The notes under the pieces were generated by a model. That model ran no database searches, was not told where the DNA came from, and worked only from the letters and a program-made list of their open reading frames with translations. This document shows, piece by piece, positions 1-8,829 of a stretch of 64,000 nt of DNA (position 1 is its first letter; the number at the start of each line of letters is the position of its first letter). The DNA is taken from positions 62,001 through 126,000 of the forward strand of contig NZ_WHJG01000006.1 of NCBI RefSeq assembly GCF_011682175.1, given 5' to 3'. The stretch is from Massilia frigida. GTDB taxonomy: Bacteria > Pseudomonadota > Gammaproteobacteria > Burkholderiales > Burkholderiaceae_D. The position numbers and the translations under genes are program-made.

Positions 1-17
1 GGTGGCCGGCCTTACCC

Positions 18-2093
18 CTACCGCAACTGTTCCAGTAAAAACGTATACGTCAGCGCCCACATCTGCGCCTGCTGGTCGTTATTCGCCGCTCCGGCGTGTC
101 CGCCCTCCAGGTTTTCCCAATACAGCACGGCATGCCCCTGCGCCTCCATCAGGGCCACCATCTTGCGCGCATGCCCCGGGTGCACCCGGTCGTCGCGGCT
201 CGAGGTGGTCAGCAGCATGCGCGGATAGCGCTTGTCCCTGAATACATTGTGATACGGCGAATAGCGCGCGATATACTCCCACTCGGCCGCCACCTCCGGG
301 TCGCCATACTCGCCCATCCACGAGGCCCCGGCCAGCAGCTTGTGGTAGCGCCGCATGTCCAGCAGCGGTACCTGGCACACGACCGCGTTGAACAAATCCG
401 GCCGCTGCGTCATGGCCGCTCCCACCAGCAAGCCGCCGTTGCTGCCGCCCATGATGCCCAGGTGGCGCGGACTGCTGAGCTTACGCCCGATCAGATCCTG
501 TGCCACGGCAATAAAATCATCGAAAGCGCGCTGGCGCTGGTCCTTCAGCGCTGCCTGGTGCCAGCGCGGCCCGAATTCGCCGCCGCCGCGTATATTCGCC
601 AGTACGTACACGCCGCCGCGCGCCAGCCAGGCTTCCCCGGTCACGCCGCTGTAAAACGGCTTCATCGCAATCTCGAAGCCGCCATACCCGTACAGCACGG
701 TGGGATTGCTGCCATCCATGCGCGTTTTCCGGTCCATGACCACGAAATAGGGCACCCGCGTGCCATCTTTCGACTCGGCCTCGAACTGCCTGACGATGTA
801 GGGCTTGGCCGAAAAAAACACCGGCATCGCCTTGAGCGCCTGGCGCCGGTCGCTGCCCACCTGGCAAAGGTAGAGGCTGGTCGGCGTCAAAAAGTCGCTC
901 ACGGTCAGGAAATACGCATCCGAGGTGGCGGCATCGAGCGCGCTCACGCCGAGCGCGCCAAACTCCGGCGCCGTCACTTCGCGCCGCTGCCACTGGCCTT
1001 GCACATGGCGCAGCTCGACGACGCGGTTCCTGACCTTGTCCAGCTCCGTCAGCAGCAGGGCGCTGGCGGTCATGGCCACGCCGTCGAGCGAACTGGTGGC
1101 GCCCGGAGTAAACAACAGGTCGAAATCGCGTTCCCCTTGCATGAAACGGGCAAAATCGGTCGCCACCAGCGCCCCTTGCGGCCAGGTGCGCCCGCCCACC
1201 TGCCAGTCCGAGCGCAATTCGATGACCAGCTGGCCGCGCACGGTGTAGGCATTGGCGTCGTCCGGCTTGTCGACGCGGATGAGCTCGGCGCCGCTGCGCA
1301 GGAACAGCTCGCTGCTGTAAAAACCGATCTGGCGCTCCACGAATTCGTGCTCGAAGCCGGGCGTGAACACTTTATATGCCGACACGCTCAAGTCATCCTC
1401 GCGCGCCTCGAACAGGGTGCTGGCCGCGGCCAGCGGCGTGCCGCGCCGCCATTCCTTGACGATGCGCGGATAGCCCGATGCCGTCATGCTGCCCGGACCG
1501 AAATCGGTGGCCACCGCCAGGCGCCCGCAATCGAGCCAGCGCGCGCTGCATTTCGATTCCGGCAGGACAAAGCCATCGGCCACGAATTGGCGCGTGTCGA
1601 GGTCGAATTCGCGCACTACATGGGCGTCGCCGCCGCCGCGCGACAGGAACGCCAGGCAGCGCGCGCCGGCCGGCGGCAGGAAGGAGGCGCCGGCCCAGAC
1701 CCAGTTTTCGCGCTCCTCCCGGGCCAGCAGGTCGAGGTCGAGCACCGTGTCCCAGGCGGGCGCGGCGGCGCGGTAATCGGCCAGGGTGGTGCGCCGCCAC
1801 AGGCCGCGCACATGGATGGCGTCGCGCCAGAAGTTGTAGACATGGCCGGCATGCTCGCTGACCCAGGGAATGCGCGCCTTGTCGTTGAGGATGGTGGCGA
1901 GCCGCTCGCGCAGGGTCGCGAAGCCCGGCTTGCCTTCGAGCTCGCGTTCGCACACGGCGTTGCGCGCGCGCACCCAGTCGAGCGCGGCGGCCGACGTGAT
2001 GTCTTCCAGCCACAGATGCGGGTCGTCCCCGGCGTCAGCCGCGTGCACCGTTTTCACCGATTCCGATATGATTTCGCCAATCAAATGTCGCAT
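18..2093 (-). CDS. Prolyl oligopeptidase family serine peptidase (S9A)
   Basis: Predicted cytosolic serine peptidase of the prolyl oligopeptidase family, 691 aa, the usual size. These enzymes cut short proline-containing peptides inside a beta-propeller-capped alpha/beta-hydrolase. The C-terminal third shows the nucleophile motif GGSNGG with Ser551, the acid in SRDDRVHP (Asp635 as the likely catalytic residue) and the histidine in GGHAGA (His666). The sequence GYGGFEI, typical of the hydrolase-domain entry, precedes them. No signal peptide is apparent. The start at 2093 is preceded by AGGAG about 6 bases upstream. It diverges from the hybrid sensor kinase. Family assignment is firm; the exact substrate is not. 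Confidence 0.93.
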   Translation of the reverse strand: MRHLIGEIISESVKTVHAADAGDDPHLWLEDITSAAALDWVRARNAVCERELEGKPGFATLRERLATILNDKARIPWVSEHAGHVYNFWRDAIHVRGLWRRTTLADYRAAAPAWDTVLDLDLLAREERENWVWAGASFLPPAGARCLAFLSRGGGDAHVVREFDLDTRQFVADGFVLPESKCSARWLDCGRLAVATDFGPGSMTASGYPRIVKEWRRGTPLAAASTLFEAREDDLSVSAYKVFTPGFEHEFVERQIGFYSSELFLRSGAELIRVDKPDDANAYTVRGQLVIELRSDWQVGGRTWPQGALVATDFARFMQGERDFDLLFTPGATSSLDGVAMTASALLLTELDKVRNRVVELRHVQGQWQRREVTAPEFGALGVSALDAATSDAYFLTVSDFLTPTSLYLCQVGSDRRQALKAMPVFFSAKPYIVRQFEAESKDGTRVPYFVVMDRKTRMDGSNPTVLYGYGGFEIAMKPFYSGVTGEAWLARGGVYVLANIRGGGEFGPRWHQAALKDQRQRAFDDFIAVAQDLIGRKLSSPRHLGIMGGSNGGLLVGAAMTQRPDLFNAVVCQVPLLDMRRYHKLLAGASWMGEYGDPEVAAEWEYIARYSPYHNVFRDKRYPRMLLTTSSRDDRVHPGHARKMVALMEAQGHAVLYWENLEGGHAGAANNDQQAQMWALTYTFLLEQLR

Positions 2094-2150
2094 TCCTGCT
2101 CCTGTTTCCTAGACTGCTTTCGTGGCCGCCATATGGCATGGGCGCGACAG

Positions 2151-2168
2151 TGCAATTTATAAATTGCA
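2151..2168. promoter_or_regulatory. 18-bp perfect palindrome in divergent intergenic region
   Basis: The sequence TGCAATTTATAAATTGCA is a perfect 18-bp inverted repeat in an AT-rich patch between the divergent prolyl oligopeptidase and hybrid kinase genes. Its length and position suit a dimeric regulator operator; no known regulator is recognised. The rest of the 210-bp interval shows nothing else clear. Confidence 0.4.
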
Positions 2169-2303
2169 TGTTCTCTTGCTGCAAAGTACCCTTGGATATA
2201 TGAATCGGGCGGCGCGTTCGTGCGCACTTTTCATTCTATTAATAGTATGCTGCCTGCACGGCGGTTTCCAAGTACGGCCGAGCGAAAATAACGGGGTTGG
2301 ACG

Positions 2304-5300
2304 ATGATGCAAGCGATCAAGCGCACCATGACAGGCACCGCCGGTGCTCGTTCCGGCGCGCGCCTGGCATGGTGGGCCGCGGGGCTGACGTTGTCGGCGC
2401 TGGTGGCCTCCTTGCTGTCGGTGGGCGCCAGCAGAATGGTCGACGGCGATGCGCGCCAGCGTTTCGACGCCATTGCACGCAGCGCGCAATCGAGCCTGTC
2501 GACCCGCGTCAAATCGTATTCCGACCTGGCACGCGGCGTGTCGGCCCTGTTCCAGGGCGCCGAGACGCCCAGCCGCCTGCAGTTCCACCGCTACGTGCAG
2601 GCGCTGGGCATGCGCAGCAACTACCCGGCGATCGAAGGAGTCACGTTTGCGCGTTACGTGAGCGCGGCCGAGCGCGCCGACTTCATCGCCTCGGTGCGCG
2701 CCGACCGCAGCGTGGACGCGGGCGGCTATCCCGACTTTACCATCCGGCCCGAGGGCGAACGCGCCGGCTACACCGTGCTCACGTACATCGAACCGCAGGC
2801 CGCGCGCGCCGGCAATCGCATGGGCCTGGACATCGGCGCCACGCCGGCCGCCACGGCGCTCCTGGAGCAGGCGCGCGACAGCGGCAAGGTCAGCGCGACG
2901 GGCATGCCGTTCATGGTTGATGCACCGCGTCCGCACGTGGCGCTGGACATGCGCATGCCGGTCTACCGCAGTGGCCCGCTGCTCTACACCGCGCAGGCGC
3001 GCCGCGATGCCTATATCGGCAGCGTGGGCATCGACTTTTCGATGCCGGCGCTGGTCGGCAGCGCGCTCGAGGAAATGCCGCAGCGCCGCCTGCGGCTGGC
3101 ACTGTACGCCGACGGCGGCCCCGATCCCGAGCGGCGCAGCCTGGCCCTGGGGCGGCTCGACCGGCTGCTGTACAACGATCACGATGCGCTGGCCGCCGAC
3201 GCCCGGGATGCTGCCCATTTCGACACCGTGCTGCCGGTCGACTACAACGGCAACCTGTGGAAAGCGCATTTCCGCATCGCGCGCGCGGACCTGTACAGCG
3301 GCTTCGACGTGCTGCTGCCGCCACTCACGTTCGGGGTCGGCTTCCTGGTTACGCTGCTGGTCTACGCCTTCTTCTTTACCCTGTACCGCTCGCGCCGGGC
3401 CGCCATCGAACAGCGCGTGCTGCTCGATTCTGTCCTCAACAGCATCGACGCGCATGTGTACATGAAGGACCGCGAGCGGCGCTACATCTATATCAATGCG
3501 CGCACCGCCGAAGCGATGGGCCAGCCGGCCGAAGCGATCATCGGGAAACTCGACCGCGAGGTGATGGCGCCGGAACTGGCCGATATCTCCTGGAACCAGG
3601 ATATCCAGATCTTCGCCAATGGCGCGCGCCACGCCAGCCAGGTGGAATTTACCCAGCTCGATGGCGAGGTGCGCCAGCTGTGGACCGTCAAGGTGCCGGT
3701 ACTGCTCGACGGCGAGGTGAGCGCCGTGATCGGCCTGTCGACCGACGTGACCGAACTGCACCAGCTCAAGGCGCAGGCCGACGCCGCCAATCTGGCCAAG
3801 AGCAACTTCCTGTCCAACATGAGCCACGAAATCCGCACGCCGATGAACAGCATCATCGGCATGTCGCACCTGGCGCTCAAGTCGGTGGCCAATCCCAAGC
3901 AGCGCGACTACCTCGAAAAAATCCATCATTCGAGCCAGCACCTGCTCGGCATCATCAACGACATCCTCGATTTTTCCAAGATCGAAGCGGGCAAGCTCGA
4001 ACTCGAAGTGCTCGACTTCGGCCTGCGCGCGCTGATGCAGAACATCGCCAACCAGCTGGGCGACGCGGCCGCCACCAAGCATCTGCATCTCGACTTCGAG
4101 ATCGACCCGCTTCTGGCGCCGCAGTTGCGCGGCGACCCGCTGCGGCTGGAGCAGGTGCTGCTCAATTTCACCTCGAACGCCATCAAGTTCTCGGAAAACG
4201 GCAGCATCCGCGTGCGCGCGCTGGCGCTTGAAGAGGGCGAGAGCGACGTCATCGTGCGTTTCGAGGTGGTCGACGCCGGCATCGGCATGAGCGACGCCGA
4301 AATCGCCGACCTGTTCAAGTCCTTCCACCAGGCCGACCCGTCGACCACCCGCAAATACGGCGGCACCGGCCTGGGGCTGGTGATCAGCAAGCAGCTGGCG
4401 GAGCTGATGGGCGGCACGGTCGGCGTCGACAGCACGCCGGGCCATGGCAGCACCTTCTGGTTCACGGCGCGCCTGGGCAAGGCACTCAACTTCCTGCCGG
4501 GCGACCGCAGCGCGGTCGATCCGGCGGTCCTCGAACAACTGCGCGGCGCCTACATCCTGCTGGTGGAAGACAATATCTTCAGCCAGCAGGTGGGACAGGA
4601 ATTGCTCGAAGAAGCCCAGGTCACGGTGGTGGTGGCCAACAACGGCAAGGAAGCGATCGACCTGATGCTCAAGGAACGCTTCGACTGCGTGCTGATGGAC
4701 GTGCAGATGCCGGTGATGGACGGTTTTGAAGCGACCCGCATGATCCGCTCCGACCCGCGCCTGCGCGATGCGCTGGTGATCGCCATGACCGCCAACGCCG
4801 GCAAGGATGACCAGGCGCGCTGCCTGGAAGCGGGCATGAACGAATTCGTCACCAAGCCGATTTCGCCCAAGCTGCTGTTCGAGGTGATCGCCCGCTGGCT
4901 GGCCACGCGGCCGGCGCGCAACGGACGGCGGCGCGTGGCGGCGCTGGCCGACCAGGCGCCGACCCGCATGTCGGCCGCGCCGGTGGCGTCGAGCGACGCC
5001 GGCATGCTGGACATGGGCGCCTTGTCGCTGACCTTCGGCGGCAATCCGGTCAAGATGCGCAAGTACGCGTTCATGTTCCTCGACTCGGCGCGCGACGGCC
5101 TGGCTGACGTGAGCGAAGCGCTCGATCGCGGCGACCTGGAACGCCTGGCCGACCTGGGGCACCGCATCAAGGCATCGGCCAAGGCAGTGGGCGCAATGCG
5201 TTTCGCGGGCCTGTGCCAGGACCTGGAGCAGCTGCGCGACGGCGCCACGGTGGACCAGGCGCGCACGCTGGTGGCCAGCATGTACACGCTGCTCGACCAG

Positions 5301-5345
5301 TTAAATGAGCACATCGCGCACGAACTCACCGAATCGGCCAGCTGA
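2304..5345 (+). CDS. Hybrid sensor histidine kinase (CHASE-PAS-HisKA-HATPase-REC-Hpt)
   Basis: Membrane-bound hybrid kinase of 1013 aa containing a full internal phosphorelay. A transmembrane helix at about 22-44 and another at about 335-358 flank a periplasmic CHASE-type sensor. A PAS domain (about 375-490) follows. The dimerisation helix carries SHEIRTPMN with phospho-acceptor His508. The ATPase domain has the GTGLGL box near 690. The receiver domain has Asp799 in LMDVQMPVMDG, and a C-terminal Hpt domain has His953 in LGHRIKAS. The output regulator is not adjacent, so the target is unknown. ATG at 2304 is followed by a second ATG; the Shine-Dalgarno is weak. Domain order resembles BarA-type kinases, but the CHASE sensor is different. 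Confidence 0.92.
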   Translation: MMQAIKRTMTGTAGARSGARLAWWAAGLTLSALVASLLSVGASRMVDGDARQRFDAIARSAQSSLSTRVKSYSDLARGVSALFQGAETPSRLQFHRYVQALGMRSNYPAIEGVTFARYVSAAERADFIASVRADRSVDAGGYPDFTIRPEGERAGYTVLTYIEPQAARAGNRMGLDIGATPAATALLEQARDSGKVSATGMPFMVDAPRPHVALDMRMPVYRSGPLLYTAQARRDAYIGSVGIDFSMPALVGSALEEMPQRRLRLALYADGGPDPERRSLALGRLDRLLYNDHDALAADARDAAHFDTVLPVDYNGNLWKAHFRIARADLYSGFDVLLPPLTFGVGFLVTLLVYAFFFTLYRSRRAAIEQRVLLDSVLNSIDAHVYMKDRERRYIYINARTAEAMGQPAEAIIGKLDREVMAPELADISWNQDIQIFANGARHASQVEFTQLDGEVRQLWTVKVPVLLDGEVSAVIGLSTDVTELHQLKAQADAANLAKSNFLSNMSHEIRTPMNSIIGMSHLALKSVANPKQRDYLEKIHHSSQHLLGIINDILDFSKIEAGKLELEVLDFGLRALMQNIANQLGDAAATKHLHLDFEIDPLLAPQLRGDPLRLEQVLLNFTSNAIKFSENGSIRVRALALEEGESDVIVRFEVVDAGIGMSDAEIADLFKSFHQADPSTTRKYGGTGLGLVISKQLAELMGGTVGVDSTPGHGSTFWFTARLGKALNFLPGDRSAVDPAVLEQLRGAYILLVEDNIFSQQVGQELLEEAQVTVVVANNGKEAIDLMLKERFDCVLMDVQMPVMDGFEATRMIRSDPRLRDALVIAMTANAGKDDQARCLEAGMNEFVTKPISPKLLFEVIARWLATRPARNGRRRVAALADQAPTRMSAAPVASSDAGMLDMGALSLTFGGNPVKMRKYAFMFLDSARDGLADVSEALDRGDLERLADLGHRIKASAKAVGAMRFAGLCQDLEQLRDGATVDQARTLVASMYTLLDQLNEHIAHELTESAS

Positions 5346-5403
5346 GCTCGCATCGCCGGGTTAACGGCACGTATCACCCTACCGCACCCAGCCCAAAGCT
5401 AGT

Positions 5404-8400
5404 ATGCTGTGCGCCATGTCTTCTCCCGTCACGCCCGGCCTCCTTATTCTTCATGGCAACCAGATGGAGCAATTGCGTGCCGCGCTCTTCGCCTGGCTGC
5501 GCAGCCACCCGCTCGACCCGCTCGAAACCGAAATCATCCTGGTGCAATCGAACGGCGTGGCCGAGTGGCTGAAAATCGCGCTGGCCGAGGAAATGGGCGT
5601 GTGCGCGGCCACCCGCGTGGCGCTGCCTGCGCGTTTTTTGTGGGAAGCCTACCGTGGCATGCTGGGACGCGAGCGCGTTCCGACCCGCTCCCCGTACGAC
5701 AAGGGCCCGCTCACCTGGCGCCTGATGCGCCTCCTGCCGCATCTGCTGGCCGACCAGGCCTTCGCCCCGCTGCGCCATTTCCTGGGCGACGGCGACCCTG
5801 AACGGCGCCTGCAACTGGCCGAACGCCTGGCCGACCTGTACGACCAGTACCAGGTGTACCGTGCCGACTGGCTCGACGACTGGACGGCCGGGCGCGACCG
5901 CCTGCGCAATGCGCGCGGCGACCTGGTTCCCCTCGCGCCGGAGCAGCGCTGGCAAGCCTGCCTGTGGCGCGCCGTGAACGACAGCCTGCCGCCGCAGCTG
6001 CGCGACTCGGGCCGCGCCACCATCCACCAGCAGTTCGTGCGCGCCAGCGAGAGCGGCGAGGCGCCGGCCGGACGCCTGCCGCGCCGCGTGGTGCTGTTCG
6101 GGATGTCGGCGCTGCCGTACCAGACCTTGCAAGCCATCGCCTCGCTGTCGCACCATACCCAGGTGCTGCTGGCGGTGCCCAATCCCTGCCAGTTCTATTG
6201 GGGCGACATCATCGAAGGGCGCGAACTGCTCAAGGCCGCCCACAAACGCCAGCGCCAGCGCGGCGGCATCGACCTGTCCGGGGTGCCGCTCGAAGAACTG
6301 CACGCGCACAGCCATCCGCTGCTGGCCAGCTGGGGCAGGCAAGGGCGCGATTTCATCCGCATGCTCGACGAATTCGACACCGAATCGAGCGAGCGCGCCG
6401 ACCAGCTGCGCATCGATCTCTTTAGCGACGGCGAAGGCGAGACCCTGCTGGCGCAGGTGCAGGCGGCCGTGCGCGACATGCTGCCGCTGCGCGAGCATCC
6501 CTGTGCCAGGGGGCTGGCGCAATCCGGCGCCGTTGCCAACCCTGCGCCACGCGACCGCTCCATCGAATTTCACGTCGCCCACAGCGTCCAGCGCGAAGTC
6601 GAGGTGCTGCACGACCAGTTGCTGTCGTGGTTCGGCGCGCCCGGCGCCAGGCTGCGCCCGCGCGACGTGGTCGTCATGGTGCCCGATATCGACACCTTCT
6701 CGGCCGCGATCCACGCCGTGTTCGACCAGCACAAGCGCAGCGACCCGCGCTTCATCCCGTTCGAGATTGGCGATGTGAAGGACCGCAGCGTCAATCCGCT
6801 GCTGGTGTCGCTCGAATGGCTACTGCGGCTGCCGCAGCAGCGCTGCCGCCAGAGCGAGGTGCGCGACCTGCTCGACGTGCCGGCGCTGGCTGCGCGCTTT
6901 GGCCTGAGCGAAGACGAACTGCCCACCCTGGGCAACTGGATCGAAGGCGCCAGCGTGCGCTGGGGCCTGGACCAGCAGCACCGCGACGGCCTCGGACTCG
7001 GTTCGGCGGGCGAGCAGAATGCCTGGATTTTTGGGGTGCGCCGCATGCTGCTCGGTTACGCCAGCGGCGCCGGCGGCAGCTTCCGCCAGATCGAGCCGTA
7101 CGCCGAAGTGGGCGGGCTCGATGCCGCGCTGGCCGGCTCGCTGGCGCAACTGATCGAAACGCTGCTGGCCTGGCGCGCCACGCTGGCCGCATCGCGCACC
7201 CCGGCGCAGTGGGGCGAGCAGGCGCGCGCGCTGCTGGCGGCGTTTTTCGCCGCCACCGAGGAAGGCGACCGCCTGACCCTCGCGCAACTGCACGACGCCC
7301 TGCAAAGCTGGCTGGAGACCTGCGACAGCGCCGGCTTCGACGAGCAAGTGCCGCTGGCGGTGCTGCGCGAAGCGTGGCTGGGCGCCCTTGACGAGCCGAC
7401 CCTGAACCACCAGTTCGTGTCAGGCGGCGTGACCTTCTGCACCCTGATGCCGATGCGCGCCGTGCCGTTTCGCGTGGTCTGCCTGCTCGGCATGAATGAC
7501 GGCGACTTCCCGCGCCGCGCGCGCCAGGCCGACTTCGACTTGCTGGCGCTGCCCGGCATGGCGCGTCCGGGCGACCGGTCGCGGCGCGACGATGACCGCT
7601 ATCTGATGTTAGAGGCCGTGCTGGCGGCGCGCGACAAGCTGTATGTGAGCTGGGTCGGGCGCAATGTGCGCGACAACAGCGAGCAGCCAGCCTCGGTGCT
7701 GGTATCGCAACTGCGCGACTACCTGGCCGAAGGCTGGGACCTGGACCTGGCCGCGATGACGACCGAACACGCGCTGCAGCCGTTCAGCCGGCGCTATTTC
7801 GAGCAGGGCGGCATGCTGACCTACGCGGCCGAATGGCGCGCCGCCCACGGCGCTGGCGACGCCCTGGATGACACCATGCTGCCGCCGTTCGAGCTGGAAC
7901 CCGAGTACCGTCTGAAACTGGGCGAGCTGGCGAACTTTCTGCGCCAGCCGGCGCGCTATTTTTTCCGGCGCCGTCTCGGCGTGGCGTTCGGCGACGCCCA
8001 GGCCGTGGGTGAAGACGAGGAACCGTTCTCGCTCGACGCGCTGGAACGCTATTTTTTGGAGGATAGCCTGCTCGACGACGCCAGCACCCCCGAGGAACTG
8101 CACGAAGTGCGCGACAGCCTCGGTGCGCGCGCCGAACGCCTCAAACGCGAAGGCGTGCTGCCGATTGGCCTGGTCGGCAAGCAGTGGCAGGAGCAGCTGG
8201 TCGAGGGCCTGGTGCCGGTGCGCACCGCCTGGCTGACCCTGGGCGCGCGCTTCGATGCAGTGGCGCCCAAGCTGGCCGTGAGCCTCGACCTCAACGGCGT
8301 GCACCTCGAAGACTGGGTCGACAAACTGCGCAGCAACGCCAGCGAAACGGCCTGGCTGCTGCAAATTTCGTCGAAGGTACTCGATAAAAAAGGTGCACCG

Positions 8401-8829
8401 CGCGGCGACAAGCTGATCGCCCCGTGGCTGCGCCAGCTGGCTGCGGCGGCGGTCGGCCAGCCGGTCACCGGCTACCTGGTCGCGCGCGACGCCATCGTCA
8501 TGCTGGCGCCGCTCGAACGCGAGGAGTCGCACGCGCAACTGGCCGGGCTGGTGGCGCTGTGGCGCCGCAACATGGATCAACCGCTGCCGGTGGCCTGCAA
8601 GACTGCGCTGGCCTTGTTGCAGCAGGGCGAGCCGCGCAGCACCTACGAAGGCGGCTTCGAGCTCTCGGGCGAAGTGCTGGACCAGTGCCTGGCGCGCCTG
8701 TGGCCCGATTTTTTGGCCCTCAATGCCAGTGGCGAGTTCCCGGCCATCGCCGAGGCGCTCTACGGCCCATTGGTGCGCTGGCTCGACCAGCACATCGAGA
8801 TCGCCCCCATGGACACGGACGCGCCATGA
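5404..8829 (+). CDS. recC: Exodeoxyribonuclease V gamma subunit RecC
   Basis: RecC is the Chi-recognising, non-catalytic scaffold of the RecBCD helicase-nuclease, which processes double-strand breaks for RecA. The protein is 1141 aa, close to the E. coli length. It begins with the typical GLLILHGNQMEQL stretch and contains a helicase-like fold without Walker motifs plus a C-terminal inactive nuclease-like region. Two starts are possible: ATG 5404, or ATG 5416, which gives MSSPVTPGL and fits family N-termini better; neither has a clear Shine-Dalgarno. It overlaps recB by 4 bp (ATGA), implying translational coupling. Unlike in E. coli there is no ptrA between recC and recB. Confidence 0.95.
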   Translation: MLCAMSSPVTPGLLILHGNQMEQLRAALFAWLRSHPLDPLETEIILVQSNGVAEWLKIALAEEMGVCAATRVALPARFLWEAYRGMLGRERVPTRSPYDKGPLTWRLMRLLPHLLADQAFAPLRHFLGDGDPERRLQLAERLADLYDQYQVYRADWLDDWTAGRDRLRNARGDLVPLAPEQRWQACLWRAVNDSLPPQLRDSGRATIHQQFVRASESGEAPAGRLPRRVVLFGMSALPYQTLQAIASLSHHTQVLLAVPNPCQFYWGDIIEGRELLKAAHKRQRQRGGIDLSGVPLEELHAHSHPLLASWGRQGRDFIRMLDEFDTESSERADQLRIDLFSDGEGETLLAQVQAAVRDMLPLREHPCARGLAQSGAVANPAPRDRSIEFHVAHSVQREVEVLHDQLLSWFGAPGARLRPRDVVVMVPDIDTFSAAIHAVFDQHKRSDPRFIPFEIGDVKDRSVNPLLVSLEWLLRLPQQRCRQSEVRDLLDVPALAARFGLSEDELPTLGNWIEGASVRWGLDQQHRDGLGLGSAGEQNAWIFGVRRMLLGYASGAGGSFRQIEPYAEVGGLDAALAGSLAQLIETLLAWRATLAASRTPAQWGEQARALLAAFFAATEEGDRLTLAQLHDALQSWLETCDSAGFDEQVPLAVLREAWLGALDEPTLNHQFVSGGVTFCTLMPMRAVPFRVVCLLGMNDGDFPRRARQADFDLLALPGMARPGDRSRRDDDRYLMLEAVLAARDKLYVSWVGRNVRDNSEQPASVLVSQLRDYLAEGWDLDLAAMTTEHALQPFSRRYFEQGGMLTYAAEWRAAHGAGDALDDTMLPPFELEPEYRLKLGELANFLRQPARYFFRRRLGVAFGDAQAVGEDEEPFSLDALERYFLEDSLLDDASTPEELHEVRDSLGARAERLKREGVLPIGLVGKQWQEQLVEGLVPVRTAWLTLGARFDAVAPKLAVSLDLNGVHLEDWVDKLRSNASETAWLLQISSKVLDKKGAPRGDKLIAPWLRQLAAAAVGQPVTGYLVARDAIVMLAPLEREESHAQLAGLVALWRRNMDQPLPVACKTALALLQQGEPRSTYEGGFELSGEVLDQCLARLWPDFLALNASGEFPAIAEALYGPLVRWLDQHIEIAPMDTDAP

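Noticed and set aside
96-2162. 688-codon plus-strand open frame opposite the prolyl oligopeptidase
   Set aside because: It mirrors the GC-rich codon pattern of the real gene, has unnatural His/Arg/Gln-rich composition and no recognisable domain.
2157-5162. 1001-codon minus-strand open frame opposite the hybrid kinase
   Set aside because: The plus-strand gene has complete kinase motifs; the antisense product is low-complexity and has no domain.
8424-8825. Upstream extension of recB within recC
   Set aside because: The ATGA overlap at 8826 and the family N-terminus fix the start; the extension is recC in another frame.
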